DNA from: Verrucomicrobiota bacterium
GTDB taxonomy: Bacteria; Verrucomicrobiota; Verrucomicrobiia; Limisphaerales; Fontisphaeraceae
DNA length: 59,483 nucleotides
Direction: 5' to 3'
Assembly (NCBI GenBank): GCA_037139415.1
Contig: JBAXGN010000016.1
Span: forward strand, 1 to 59,483
Shown here: positions 36,152 through 45,131 of the stretch, piece by piece
Layout: each line of letters starts with the position of its first letter
How positions within the stretch are numbered: position 1 is the stretch's first letter
The notes under the pieces: generated by a model
Told to the model about the DNA's origin: nothing
Databases searched by the model: none
Seen by the model: only the letters and a program-made list of their open reading frames with translations
Program-made: the position numbers and the translations under genes

Positions 36152-36505
36152 ATGAAATTGGTTTTGACGACTCACAACATTACTCTCACCGACGCCATCG
36201 AAAACCATATCGTATCCAAAGTGGAAAAGCTGGAGCACTTTGACAAGTGGGTGGTGGACGTTCGCGTTACAATTGAGCATGACAATACCAAGGTGCCGGA
36301 ACGCCAGTTTACCTGCCGCATGCGTTTGGGCGTCCGGGGCCGCGATTTGTTTGCGGAAGACCACGAAAGCGACCTCTACGCCGCGATTGATCTCGTGACG
36401 AAAAAAATTGAGCAGCAGATTCGCACCCGGCACAGCCGGTCCAAGGCCAAAAAACACACTGAAGCCGCCAAAGGCAAACAGAAACGCATCGAAGCGGGCG
36501 TGTAA
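36152..36505 (+). CDS. hpf: ribosome hibernation-promoting factor HPF/YfiA, short form
   Basis: A 117-residue ribosome-associated inhibitor that binds the small-subunit decoding region during starvation. The S30AE pattern is clear: LVLTTHNITLTDAIENHIVSKVEKLEHFDKWVVDVRVTIEH, then DLFAEDHESDLYAAIDLVTKKIEQQI, and a basic Lys-rich tail. It lacks the long C-terminal dimerisation domain, so it is the short type. It is preceded by an AT-rich leader with T and A runs (36083-36110). Confidence 0.93.
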   Translation: MKLVLTTHNITLTDAIENHIVSKVEKLEHFDKWVVDVRVTIEHDNTKVPERQFTCRMRLGVRGRDLFAEDHESDLYAAIDLVTKKIEQQIRTRHSRSKAKKHTEAAKGKQKRIEAGV

Positions 36506-36601
36506 GCTCGACCCGGCGCGTACGGCGCCGCCGATGAATCACGGCATCCGCCGCATGGCGGGTCGTGGCTGGTGACGTATAGCAAACGAGTGAATGCCGC
36601 C

Positions 36602-37876
36602 ATGCTCCTGCGAGCACGCATTGTGGTTCCGGTTTCGACCCCGCCGATTGAAAACGGCGGGGTGGTTCTTTCAGGAGACCGGATCACCGCAGTAGGGCGG
36701 TGGGACGAGTTGCGGGTGGATCATGCCGGAGGTCCGGTGGTGGATCTGGGCGAGGCGGTCTTGGCGCCGGGCTGGATCAACGCCCATTGTCATCTCGACT
36801 ATACAGGATTCGCAGGCCGCATTCCTCCACGCAAAAGCTTTCCGGATTGGATCAAACAAATTCTCGCCCTCAAAGCCCACTGGAGCTACACGGATTATGC
36901 CGCCTCGTGGGTGGCGGGCGCCCAAATGCTGGTGCGCAGCGGCACCACCACGGTGGCGGATATTGAAGCCGCTCCGGAACTACTGCCGGACATTTGGGCG
37001 TCCACTCCGCTGCGCATGCTTTCCCTGCTGGAGTTGACGGTGGTGCGCACTGGCCGGCCCGCACAAGCCGTGTTGGATGAAGCCGTGCAGGTGCTGGCCA
37101 CGCTGCCGCCCGGCAGGAAGAGCGGCGGATTTTCCCCGCACGCGCCGTATTCCACCACTCCGGAATTGCTTCGCTTGACGGCGGAACAAGCGCTGGCCTC
37201 CGGCTGTCGGATGGCCATTCATGTGGCGGAGTCGCACGAGGAGTTCGAGATGTTCATGCACCGAACTGGATCGCTGCATGACTGGTTGAAGCGGCAACGC
37301 AACATGAGCGATTGCGGCCTGGGTTCACCCGTGATGCACCTGGCCCGACAGGGAGCCCTGAGCCCGTTCACCCTGGCGGTTCACGCCAATTATCTGGCTC
37401 CGGGAGATGCGGCATTACTGGCCAGCTCGGGCACCGGCGTGGCCCATTGCCCCCGCAGTCATGCGTACTTCCAGCATCAGCCATTTCCGCTGGAAGAGTT
37501 GCGTCAGGCGGGGGTGAACCTATGCATCGGCACGGATAGCCTCGCCTCAATGATCACACACCAGAAGCAATTGCCAACCCTGGATATGTTTGCCGAACTC
37601 CGCACGCTGGCCCAGGCGCAACCCGGCCTAAGCCCGGAATTCATCGTGCGCATGGCTACCCTGCACGGTGCGCGCGCATTGGGATTGGCCGGGCAGGCGG
37701 GCGAACTGACCCCCAACGCTCACGCGGATATGCTGGTGATCCCGGGAGCCGGTTCGCCAGACTCGGTTTACGAAAGCATAGTGCATCATCAAGGGCCGGT
37801 GCAGAAGGTGATGATCGGCGGACAGTGGGTGGAGATGCACGGCTCCAAGATAAATGATTACATGCCGGAAATCTGA
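36602..37876 (+). CDS. amidohydrolase, aminodeoxyfutalosine/SAH-type deaminase family
   Basis: A 424-residue TRZ/ATZ-type metal-dependent deaminase. INAHCHLDYTGF holds the metal HxH, MAIHVAESHEE the third His, FTLAVHANYLAPGD the fourth, and LCIGTDSLASM the catalytic Asp; TTVADIEAAPEL is also family-like. Substrates in this subfamily are methylthioadenosine, S-adenosylhomocysteine or aminodeoxyfutalosine (menaquinone pathway); I cannot decide among them. The ATG at 36602 is preferred over an upstream GTG at 36572. It follows the hpf gene by about 100 bases. Confidence 0.8.
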   Translation: MLLRARIVVPVSTPPIENGGVVLSGDRITAVGRWDELRVDHAGGPVVDLGEAVLAPGWINAHCHLDYTGFAGRIPPRKSFPDWIKQILALKAHWSYTDYAASWVAGAQMLVRSGTTTVADIEAAPELLPDIWASTPLRMLSLLELTVVRTGRPAQAVLDEAVQVLATLPPGRKSGGFSPHAPYSTTPELLRLTAEQALASGCRMAIHVAESHEEFEMFMHRTGSLHDWLKRQRNMSDCGLGSPVMHLARQGALSPFTLAVHANYLAPGDAALLASSGTGVAHCPRSHAYFQHQPFPLEELRQAGVNLCIGTDSLASMITHQKQLPTLDMFAELRTLAQAQPGLSPEFIVRMATLHGARALGLAGQAGELTPNAHADMLVIPGAGSPDSVYESIVHHQGPVQKVMIGGQWVEMHGSKINDYMPEI

Positions 37877-38221
37877 TGTGTTTTAGAAATGCCAACGGCG
37901 GTGTTCAATCATGGACGCGCGACCTTGAAAAGGATGGTTGGGAAGACACCAGCGTTCTGTACCCACTCACCCCGGCCCTCTCCCTTGGGGAGAGGGAGAC
38001 CAGCATTCGGCTAAGTGAGATGCACGCACCGGTTCCGGTTGCCTACTGGCGCGCGCGCGGAATACGGAAGTCACGGACGCGCGTTACACTGCGTGAGATG
38101 TCAACAACCTGCAATTGCATTTCCCTCTCCCCAGCAACGGGAGAGGGTTAGGGGTGGGGAACTTACTGAGAGAGGTCAAAAAAGATTATTATTTTACCAA
38201 CAAAATTAAAACTGATCCGAC
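37877..38221. repeat. inverted repeat pair (LTPALSLGERE type) in an intergenic region
   Basis: No gene is seen in these 345 bp. Left arm 37966-37998 (CTCACCCCGGCCCTCTCCC then TTGGGGAGAGGGAG) and right arm about 38121-38159, in opposite orientation, belong to the same repeat family with a few mismatches and a small insertion. About 120 bp of unrelated sequence lies between. It resembles the pair at 50993-51234, so it is either a non-autonomous element or two solo palindromes. The bases after 38160 are AT-rich and probably carry the promoter for the SDR-bio genes. Confidence 0.75.
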
Positions 38222-38947
38222 ATGACTGCCACCCCTCAACCTTCACGCGTAGTGCTGATTACCGGCGCAGCAGGCGGCCTCGGAAAAGGCCTGGTCGCCG
38301 CGTTCCTGGAACAAGGCTGGCGGGTGATGGCCGGCTGGCATCAGCGCCATGCGTTCACGGAATCGGATTGCTTAATTCCGGTACAGTGGGATGTCACGTG
38401 TGCGGAACACGCTCAAGGAGCGGTGGGACTTGCCCTGAAACGCTGGGGGCGGGTGGATATGCTGGTCAATAACGCCGGGCTGACCAGGGACGCCGCGCTC
38501 GTCCAGATGAAAGCCGCCGACTGGGAACAGGTGCTGGGCGTGAATTTGAAAGGTGCCTTCCTGTGCAGCCAGGCTGTTTTGCGGCCCATGTTGAAACAAC
38601 GTGACGGCCACATTCTGAACGTGACCAGCTTTGCGGCGCGCACTGGCACGCGCGGCCAGGCGAATTATGCGGCGGCCAAGGCGGGGCTGCTCGGCCTGAC
38701 GGAATCGCTGGCGCGGGAAGTGGGCGCGCGTAATATTCGCGTGAATGCGGTGTTGCCCGGTGTGTTGCTTACCCCCATGACGGCCGGGCTGAAACCCGAG
38801 GTGCTGGCTGAATTTGAGCACGCCAATACGTTGGGCCGATTGAATTCCATCGAGGAAGTCGCGCGCTTCATGGTGTTCCTCGCTGGCACCCGGAATATTT
38901 CCGGCCAGCTTTTTCAGTTGGACAGCCGGATTGCGAGCTGGAGTTAA
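38222..38947 (+). CDS. short-chain dehydrogenase/reductase (FabG-like)
   Basis: A 241-residue NAD(P)-dependent SDR with VLITGAAGGLGKGLVAAFL, NNAGLTRDAALVQM, catalytic Ser (ILNVTSFAARTGT), Tyr-x3-Lys (NYAAAKAGLLG) and IRVNAVLPGVLLTPM. This is the pattern of 3-oxoacyl-ACP reductases. It is the first gene before bioF and bioA on the same strand with short gaps (54 and 4 bases), so it may supply a step of pimeloyl-ACP formation or simply share the operon. This link is inference. Confidence 0.87.
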   Translation: MTATPQPSRVVLITGAAGGLGKGLVAAFLEQGWRVMAGWHQRHAFTESDCLIPVQWDVTCAEHAQGAVGLALKRWGRVDMLVNNAGLTRDAALVQMKAADWEQVLGVNLKGAFLCSQAVLRPMLKQRDGHILNVTSFAARTGTRGQANYAAAKAGLLGLTESLAREVGARNIRVNAVLPGVLLTPMTAGLKPEVLAEFEHANTLGRLNSIEEVARFMVFLAGTRNISGQLFQLDSRIASWS

Positions 38948-39001
38948 CCTGCCCGTTTCCGCTGTTCATTTTTACCCATTCCGCCATAATTGCCGGTAAC
39001 G

Positions 39002-40210
39002 ATGTCGGATTTTGCAGCTCAGTTAAATCAGGAGTTGGAAGACATCCGCCGCAGCGGGCTGGTTCGGGAATTGCGCCGGGTGGATTCGCCGCAATCCGCG
39101 TGTCTCCAGATGGGCGGACGCGCGTGGTTGAACTTTTCCTCCAACGATTACCTGGGGCTGGCGGATCATCCGGCCCTGAAAGCGGCGGCCAGCAAGGCGA
39201 TTGAAACCTTTGGCGCGGGCGCAGGCGCTTCGCGGTTGATTTGCGGATCGCTGGCCCCGCACCACGAGCTTGAGGATGCCTTGGCGGCTTTCAAAGGCGT
39301 GGAGGCGGTACTGAGTTTTTCCACGGGTTACGCGGCGGCGGTAGGGACCATTACCGCGCTGCTCGACAAAGACGATATTCTCATTCTCGACAAGCTGGTG
39401 CATGCCAGCATTGTGGATGCCGCTCGCCTGAGCGGAGCGCGATTGCGCGTCTTTGCCCACAATGACCTGGCCGATCTGGAAAAGAAACTGGCTTGGAGCC
39501 GGGCCCAGCGGGACGCCGCGCAAAGAACTACGGTAAAATCACCCCGCGTCCTCGTGGTGACCGAATCCGTATTCTCGATGGATGGCGATCAGGCGCCGCT
39601 GCCGGAACTGGTGGCATTGAAGAATCGTTATGATGCCTGGTTGATGGTGGATGAGGCGCACGCGACCGGTTTGTTCGGCGCGCGCCGCAGCGGGCTGGTG
39701 GAGCAGCATGGCCTGACCGGGCAGGTGGAAATCCAAATGGGCACGCTGGGCAAAGCCCTCGGCGCGAGCGGCGGTTTCATCGGCGGCTGCCTGGCGTTAA
39801 AAGAACTGCTGGTGAATCGCGCGCGCAGTTTCATCTACTCCACCGCCCCGGTGCCGGCAGCGGCGGCGGCCGCCCGGGCGGCAGTGGAATTGGCGCAGTC
39901 CGCAGAAGGTGCGGAACGATGCGCGACGCTATGGGCCCGGGTTCATCAACTGCACTCGGCGCTCCAGCAAACGAATTTAAAATTGGTGGATCCGGTAAGC
40001 CCCATTCTCCCGCTAATTCTCGGGCCGGAAGAACGCGCGATGATGGCCGCGCAACAACTGCGCGAGCAGGGATTCTTTGTGCCTGCCATCCGTTACCCCA
40101 CCGTGGCACGCGGCGGCGCGCGGCTCCGGGTGACGCTGTCCGCCGCGCACAGCAAAGCCGCAGTCCAAAAACTGGCAGACGCATTGATCACCGTTTTGAG
40201 TCATTCATGA
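39002..40210 (+). CDS. bioF: 8-amino-7-oxononanoate synthase
   Basis: Pyridoxal-phosphate enzyme of biotin synthesis that condenses pimeloyl-thioester with alanine, 402 residues. WLNFSSNDYLGLADHP, FGAGAGASRLICGS, VTESVFSMDGDQAPL, LMVDEAHATGLFG and the PLP lysine in MGTLGKALGASGGFI are all present. The ATG at 39002 is preferred over an in-frame TTG at 38990. The length is slightly above the usual 385. Confidence 0.93.
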   Translation: MSDFAAQLNQELEDIRRSGLVRELRRVDSPQSACLQMGGRAWLNFSSNDYLGLADHPALKAAASKAIETFGAGAGASRLICGSLAPHHELEDALAAFKGVEAVLSFSTGYAAAVGTITALLDKDDILILDKLVHASIVDAARLSGARLRVFAHNDLADLEKKLAWSRAQRDAAQRTTVKSPRVLVVTESVFSMDGDQAPLPELVALKNRYDAWLMVDEAHATGLFGARRSGLVEQHGLTGQVEIQMGTLGKALGASGGFIGGCLALKELLVNRARSFIYSTAPVPAAAAAARAAVELAQSAEGAERCATLWARVHQLHSALQQTNLKLVDPVSPILPLILGPEERAMMAAQQLREQGFFVPAIRYPTVARGGARLRVTLSAAHSKAAVQKLADALITVLSHS

Positions 40211-40214
40211 CACC

Positions 40215-41633
40215 ATGCACCCCCTAGCCAAACTTGATCGCGCCTTTGTCTGGCATCCCTTCACGCAGATGCGGGATTGGATGAAGCGGGAACCGATTGT
40301 CATCACCTCCGGCCGGGGGGCCGTGCTGCGCGACGTGCACGGGCGTGAGTATCTGGACGCCAATGCTTCCATCTGGACCAACCTGCACGGGCATCAGCAT
40401 CCCAAAATCAACCGCGCCATCCAGCGTCAACTCGGCAAAATCGCCCACTCCTCAGCACTGGGTTTTGCCAATGAGCCGGCCTCGCTCCTGGCAGCGCAAT
40501 TAGTCAAACTGGCCACCCTGCGCAGCCAACCCGACAAGCAGCCGGCTCCGATTCACAATCCCAAGTTAGCCAAAGTTTTTTTCTCGGATAACGGTTCCAC
40601 CGCCACCGAAGTGGCGCTTAAGCTGGCGTATGAATGCGCCCGCCGCGCGGGAACGCGAACGCCACGGTTCCTTTCCCTGGAGGGCGCGTATCATGGCGAC
40701 ACCGTCGGGGCCGTGAGCCTCGGGCATATTGACCTGTTCCATAAGGCGTACGCGGGACTACTGTTCAAGACCGACCACGTCATGGCGCCCTATTGCTATC
40801 GGTGCCCGTTTAATCGTGCCAAACCGGAGCGGGCAGACGCGCGGGATTATCGCCAATGCCGGATGGAATGCCTGGATAAAGTGGAGCAAAAATTGGCGGC
40901 GCAAAAGAAACAGCACGGCGCAGCCTACGCTGGATTCGTGTTTGAACCGTTGTTGCAAGGCGCGGCGGGCGTGATTGCTCAACCAAAGGGCTGGCTGCGC
41001 GAAGCGGCAGCGCGCGCGCGTGCGCATGGCGCACTCTTAATTGCGGATGAGGTCATGACCGGATTTGGCCGGACCGGAACGCGCTTTGCTTGTCATCAGG
41101 AAGGCGTACAACCGGACTTCCTATGCCTGGCCAAGGGCCTGACCGGCGGATATCTGCCCATGGCGGCGACGTTAACCACCAATGCGGTGTTCAACGCGTT
41201 TCTGGGCGAGTACGAAGAATTCAAAACGTTCTTTCACGGTCACAGCTTCACCGGTAACCAGCTTGGGTCAGCAGCGGCGCTGGCCAGCCTGGAAATTCTG
41301 GAAAGCCCGACCACACACCGCGCACAGAAGACATTGGAGACAACCTTGCGCAGCGCATTGCAAGGGCTGTGGGAACTGCCGCAGGTGGGAGACATGCGGC
41401 AGGTCGGTCTGGTGGCGGGAATTGAACTGGTCCGCGACTGGCACAAGCGCCAGCCATTTGATTTACGGGAACGCGCGGGCATTCGGGTATGTGAAGCCAT
41501 GGCCCGACGGGGTGTGCTGACGCGTCCCGTGGGCAACGTCATTATGCTGATGCCACCGTACTGCACCACACCCGCACAAGTGCGCAAAATCGTGCAGACG
41601 CTCTACGATGCAGTGAGAGAGGTTTTGCGCTGA
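40215..41633 (+). CDS. bioA: adenosylmethionine-8-amino-7-oxononanoate aminotransferase
   Basis: Class III aminotransferase of biotin synthesis that uses SAM as amino donor to form 7,8-diaminopelargonate, 472 residues. Start HPFTQMRDWMKREPIVITSGRGAVLRDVHGREYLDA, DNGSTATEVALKLAYE, GAYHGDTVGAVSLG, LIADEVMTGFGRTG and the PLP lysine in CLAKGLTGGYLPMAA are typical of BioA. An inserted Cys-bearing loop (PYCYRCPFNRAK, YRQCRMECLD) near residues 195-225 is not in short BioA but occurs in longer versions. It starts four bases after bioF. bioB, bioC and bioD are not in the window. Confidence 0.93.
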   Translation: MHPLAKLDRAFVWHPFTQMRDWMKREPIVITSGRGAVLRDVHGREYLDANASIWTNLHGHQHPKINRAIQRQLGKIAHSSALGFANEPASLLAAQLVKLATLRSQPDKQPAPIHNPKLAKVFFSDNGSTATEVALKLAYECARRAGTRTPRFLSLEGAYHGDTVGAVSLGHIDLFHKAYAGLLFKTDHVMAPYCYRCPFNRAKPERADARDYRQCRMECLDKVEQKLAAQKKQHGAAYAGFVFEPLLQGAAGVIAQPKGWLREAAARARAHGALLIADEVMTGFGRTGTRFACHQEGVQPDFLCLAKGLTGGYLPMAATLTTNAVFNAFLGEYEEFKTFFHGHSFTGNQLGSAAALASLEILESPTTHRAQKTLETTLRSALQGLWELPQVGDMRQVGLVAGIELVRDWHKRQPFDLRERAGIRVCEAMARRGVLTRPVGNVIMLMPPYCTTPAQVRKIVQTLYDAVREVLR

Positions 41634-41654
41634 GAAGGATGACGCTTATAACTT

Positions 41655-42575
41655 ATGGCACCTCAAATAAAGAAATTACTGTGGTTGGTCGCAATAATGA
41701 TTCTCATTATTGGCGCTGGGACCTACTATTATTCGCTATTCCTCACACATCCGCCGGGAACAGGCCCAGTTCAGATCTCCATGAGCGAAGCCAAGATAAG
41801 CACGGATACCAATGAGATATGGATAATTGGCCTTGGCGATAGTGTGACGGCAGGCTTTGGTGCCAGTGCCGGAAAAAGTTACTGGGATCTCCTGGTCAAT
41901 AATGCACAGGAAGAAGACCTATCCCTTGGCGGCAAGTGCCTTAAGAGAATCTATCCCAACCTTATCAGCACCAATCTATCGAAATCGGGAAGCACCTCGC
42001 TGCAACATGAACGCCAACAGATTCCCCGGCTTCCCCGAGATGCGCAGCGAAAAGCCATCATTGTCATAACCACTGGAGGTAATGATCTGATTCATAGCTA
42101 CGGAAAAGAGCCGCCAAAGGAAGGGGCCATGTATGGAGCGACACTGGATCAAGCCAAACCATGGATTCAGAATTTTGGCGTGCGGCTCGACAAAATGGTG
42201 CGTGAAATCAACACGCATTTTCCCAAGGGTGCAGAAATCTACATGGCAACGATTTATGATCCCAGCGATGGAACTGGAGTCATGAGACATACTGGACTTC
42301 CAGAGTGGCTGGACGGAGTCAAGATTTTAGCCGAGTATAACAAACTGATATTGAATTTGAATAAGAATCACCCAAACGTGCGTGTCGTCGAGATGCATCA
42401 GGCATTTTTAGGCCATGGACTGCATGCCCGGCATTGGTGGGAACCGTATTATGACCCGGCAGATCCGTTCTGCTGGCTGGCTTCAAATATCGAAGACCCC
42501 AATGACCGCGGTTACGATGCCATTCAAAGGTTAATGTGGAATGCTATCGCAACGAGAATTGTTCGTTCGCCATAA
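41655..42575 (+). CDS. SGNH/GDSL-type esterase, membrane-anchored or secreted
   Basis: A 306-residue SGNH hydrolase with an N-terminal hydrophobic segment (LLWLVAIMILIIGAGTYYYSLFL). Block I is IIGLGDSVTAGFGAS (Ser), block II NLSKSGST (Gly), block III TTGGNDLIHS (Asn). The block V Asp/His region is altered: it ends DPNDRGYDAIQRLMWN, without the usual DxxH. The catalytic His must lie elsewhere or be absent. The gene is AT-richer than its neighbours and follows bioA by 21 bases, but its export signal argues against a role as the pimeloyl-ACP esterase. The substrate is unknown. Confidence 0.78.
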   Translation: MAPQIKKLLWLVAIMILIIGAGTYYYSLFLTHPPGTGPVQISMSEAKISTDTNEIWIIGLGDSVTAGFGASAGKSYWDLLVNNAQEEDLSLGGKCLKRIYPNLISTNLSKSGSTSLQHERQQIPRLPRDAQRKAIIVITTGGNDLIHSYGKEPPKEGAMYGATLDQAKPWIQNFGVRLDKMVREINTHFPKGAEIYMATIYDPSDGTGVMRHTGLPEWLDGVKILAEYNKLILNLNKNHPNVRVVEMHQAFLGHGLHARHWWEPYYDPADPFCWLASNIEDPNDRGYDAIQRLMWNAIATRIVRSP

Positions 42576-42714
42576 GCAAGAAAATTGGGCCGCTTCATTT
42601 GCCTGGCGAGTGGAGAAGGCAGCCGATATGATGGCGCAGAGGCCACGTCACAATTTTGTGACTTTATTGCATTTACAAGCCCACGGTGTTTCCCTCTAAT
42701 GCATGGGCGTGGCG

Positions 42715-43458
42715 ATGAACATACTTGGCATCATACCCGCGCGCTTTGCTTCGACCCGGTTTCCGGGCAAGCCGCTGGCCCTGATTGGCGGAAAAACCCT
42801 GATTCAACGGGTGGTGGAACGTTGCCGCCAGGCCCGTTCCCTGAGCGAAGTCATCGTGGCAACGGATGATTCCCGGATCGCCGAGTTGGCGGCCCGGTTT
42901 TGCACCGTTGAAATGACTTCCCCCGATCATCCCAGCGGGTCGGACCGCATTGCGGAAGTGGCGCGGCGCCGCGCCTGCGATGCGGTGGTCAACATCCAGG
43001 GGGATGAGCCACTGATTGACCCGGCGGTAATTGATGTGGTGGCGAACGCCTTGGCGGACAGCGAAATGTCCACGGCGGCCACGCCCATCCGCGATGAGGC
43101 GGAATACGACAATCCCAACGTGGTGAAAGTCGTTGTCAACGCCACCGGTCGTGCCTTATATTTTTCGCGCCGCACGATCCCGTACGTGCGTGAGGCCGCC
43201 AGCCGCCCAATCCGCGAGCAGATGGCGGCCTATCCGTTTTTGAAGCATTTGGGTATTTACGGGTTTCGACGAGAAACCCTGTTGCGGCTGGTGGGGTACC
43301 CGGTATCCCCCTTGGAAGCGGCGGAGAAACTGGAACAACTGCGCGCCTTGGATCACGGCATCGGCATCACCGTCGCAACGGTGGAGTACGACAGCGTGGG
43401 CGTGGACCTGCCCGGCGATGTGGCGCGGGTGGAACAACTTTTGAAAGCGCATTTATGA
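42715..43458 (+). CDS. kdsB: 3-deoxy-manno-octulosonate cytidylyltransferase
   Basis: Activates Kdo with CTP for lipopolysaccharide synthesis, 247 residues, the normal length from the Met at 42715 (42703 is an alternative). [58 protein letters not shown] and [16 protein letters not shown] are the family motifs. Its presence indicates a Gram-negative envelope with Kdo-containing lipid. The stop overlaps the pyrG start (ATGA, 43455-43458). Confidence 0.95.
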   Translation: MNILGIIPARFASTRFPGKPLALIGGKTLIQRVVERCRQARSLSEVIVATDDSRIAELAARFCTVEMTSPDHPSGSDRIAEVARRRACDAVVNIQGDEPLIDPAVIDVVANALADSEMSTAATPIRDEAEYDNPNVVKVVVNATGRALYFSRRTIPYVREAASRPIREQMAAYPFLKHLGIYGFRRETLLRLVGYPVSPLEAAEKLEQLRALDHGIGITVATVEYDSVGVDLPGDVARVEQLLKAHL

Positions 43459-45068
43459 AATATATTTTTGTCACGGGTGGGGTCATCAGTTCCTTGGGGA
43501 AGGGCCTGACGGCGGCGTCCCTCGGAACCTTGTTGGAAAACCGCGGCCTCAAGGTCGTGCTCCAGAAGTTTGATCCGTATCTCAACGTGGACCCAGGCAC
43601 GATGAACCCGTTCCAGCACGGGGAAGTGTACGTGCTGGATGATGGCGCGGAGACGGACCTGGACCTGGGGCATTACGAGCGCTTCACGCACGTCAAGCTC
43701 ACCCGCATGAACAATCTGACGAGCGGGCAGGTGTACAAGACGGTGCTCGATAACGAGCGCAAAGGGGTGTACCTGGGGAAAACGGTGCAGGTGATCCCGC
43801 ACGTCACGGATGAGATTCAAAAGCGCATTTCCACGTTGGCGGAGCAATCCAAGGCGGATGTGGTGATCACGGAAATCGGCGGCACCACGGGAGACATTGA
43901 GGGGCTGCCGTTTTTGGAGGCGATCCGCGAATTTGCGCTGGATGTCGGGCCGCAAAACGCCATCTTTATTCACGTCACCTACGTGCCGTTCATCAAGGCG
44001 GCAGGCGAACTGAAGACCAAGCCCACGCAGCAATCGGTGGCCAAGCTGCGCGAAATCGGCATCGCGCCCAACATCCTGGTGTGCCGCTGCGAGCATTCGC
44101 TGGACAAGGAACTGCGCGCGAAGATATCCCTGTTCTGCAACGTGCCGGTAGAGGCGGTGATTGAGGAGAAGGACGTGGACCACTCGATTTACGAAGTGCC
44201 GTTGATGCTGCAACGGGAACGGATGGATGAACTGGTGTGCCGCTATCTGCGCCTGGACACCCCGCCGGCCAACATGACGCACTGGCAGGAAATCATCCGC
44301 AAACTGATCGCTCCGGCGCACCGGGTCCGCATCGCGGTGGTGGGCAAATACATCGGTCTGCAAGACGCCTATAAATCGGTCTATGAAGCGGTCATTCATG
44401 GCGGCATCGGCAATGATTGCGGCGTGGAAATTGTGCGGGTGGACTCCGAGGATATCGAACGCCACGGGCCGGACAACATCCTGCGCGGCATGGGCGGCAT
44501 TCTCATTCCCGGGGGATTCGGTAATCGCGGCATCGAAGGCAAAATTCAGGCGGCGCGCTATGCACGCGAGCATGGCATTCCCTATCTGGGGTTATGCCTG
44601 GGCATGCAAATCGCCACCATCGAGTTCGCGCGGAACGTGTTGAAACTGGAGGGGGCGCATTCGACGGAGTTCGATCCGCAATCACCGCACCCGGTGATTT
44701 GCCTGCAAGAGGATCAAAAAAATGTCACGGACAAGGGCGGCACCATGCGCCTGGGGCAACAAACCAGCCAGTTGAGCATGAACACGCTGGCCAGCAAATT
44801 GTACGGTGCCTTTGCCATTCAGGAACGGCACCGGCACCGCTACGAGTTCAACAACGCCTATCGTCAGCAGTATGAGAAGGCCGGCATGGTGTTCAGCGGC
44901 ACCACCACCGATGGGAAACTGGTAGAAATCATTGAAATCCCGGCGCATCCATTTTTTATTGCCAGCCAGTTCCATCCCGAATTCCAAAGCAAGCCGCATG
45001 AGCCGCATCCGTTGTTCAAAGGCTTTATCGCGGCAGCCCACGTGTTCATGCATCGCAAACCGATTTAA
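43455..45068 (+). CDS. pyrG: CTP synthase
   Basis: Makes CTP from UTP, ATP and glutamine, 537 residues. Synthetase domain: [63 protein letters not shown]. Glutaminase domain: [15 protein letters not shown], nucleophile Cys in [17 protein letters not shown], and the His-x-Glu near [11 protein letters not shown]. Coupling to kdsB is meaningful because KdsB consumes CTP. Confidence 0.97.
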   Translation: MKYIFVTGGVISSLGKGLTAASLGTLLENRGLKVVLQKFDPYLNVDPGTMNPFQHGEVYVLDDGAETDLDLGHYERFTHVKLTRMNNLTSGQVYKTVLDNERKGVYLGKTVQVIPHVTDEIQKRISTLAEQSKADVVITEIGGTTGDIEGLPFLEAIREFALDVGPQNAIFIHVTYVPFIKAAGELKTKPTQQSVAKLREIGIAPNILVCRCEHSLDKELRAKISLFCNVPVEAVIEEKDVDHSIYEVPLMLQRERMDELVCRYLRLDTPPANMTHWQEIIRKLIAPAHRVRIAVVGKYIGLQDAYKSVYEAVIHGGIGNDCGVEIVRVDSEDIERHGPDNILRGMGGILIPGGFGNRGIEGKIQAARYAREHGIPYLGLCLGMQIATIEFARNVLKLEGAHSTEFDPQSPHPVICLQEDQKNVTDKGGTMRLGQQTSQLSMNTLASKLYGAFAIQERHRHRYEFNNAYRQQYEKAGMVFSGTTTDGKLVEIIEIPAHPFFIASQFHPEFQSKPHEPHPLFKGFIAAAHVFMHRKPI

Positions 45069-45131
45069 TATCGCGCTGAAGCTTGGCGTGCGGAGCCGGA
45101 GTCCCCGCGCGCCTGGCAAAGCAGATGCCGC

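Noticed and set aside
41655-42575. SGNH hydrolase as the missing pimeloyl-ACP esterase of the bio genes
   Set aside because: It has an N-terminal membrane or signal segment, so it is not expected in the cytoplasm where pimeloyl-ACP is made. It also differs in base composition from the bio genes.
43353-44573. 406-residue minus-strand frame opposite kdsB/pyrG
   Set aside because: Antisense to two certain housekeeping genes with no recognisable motif; a shadow of GC-rich coding.
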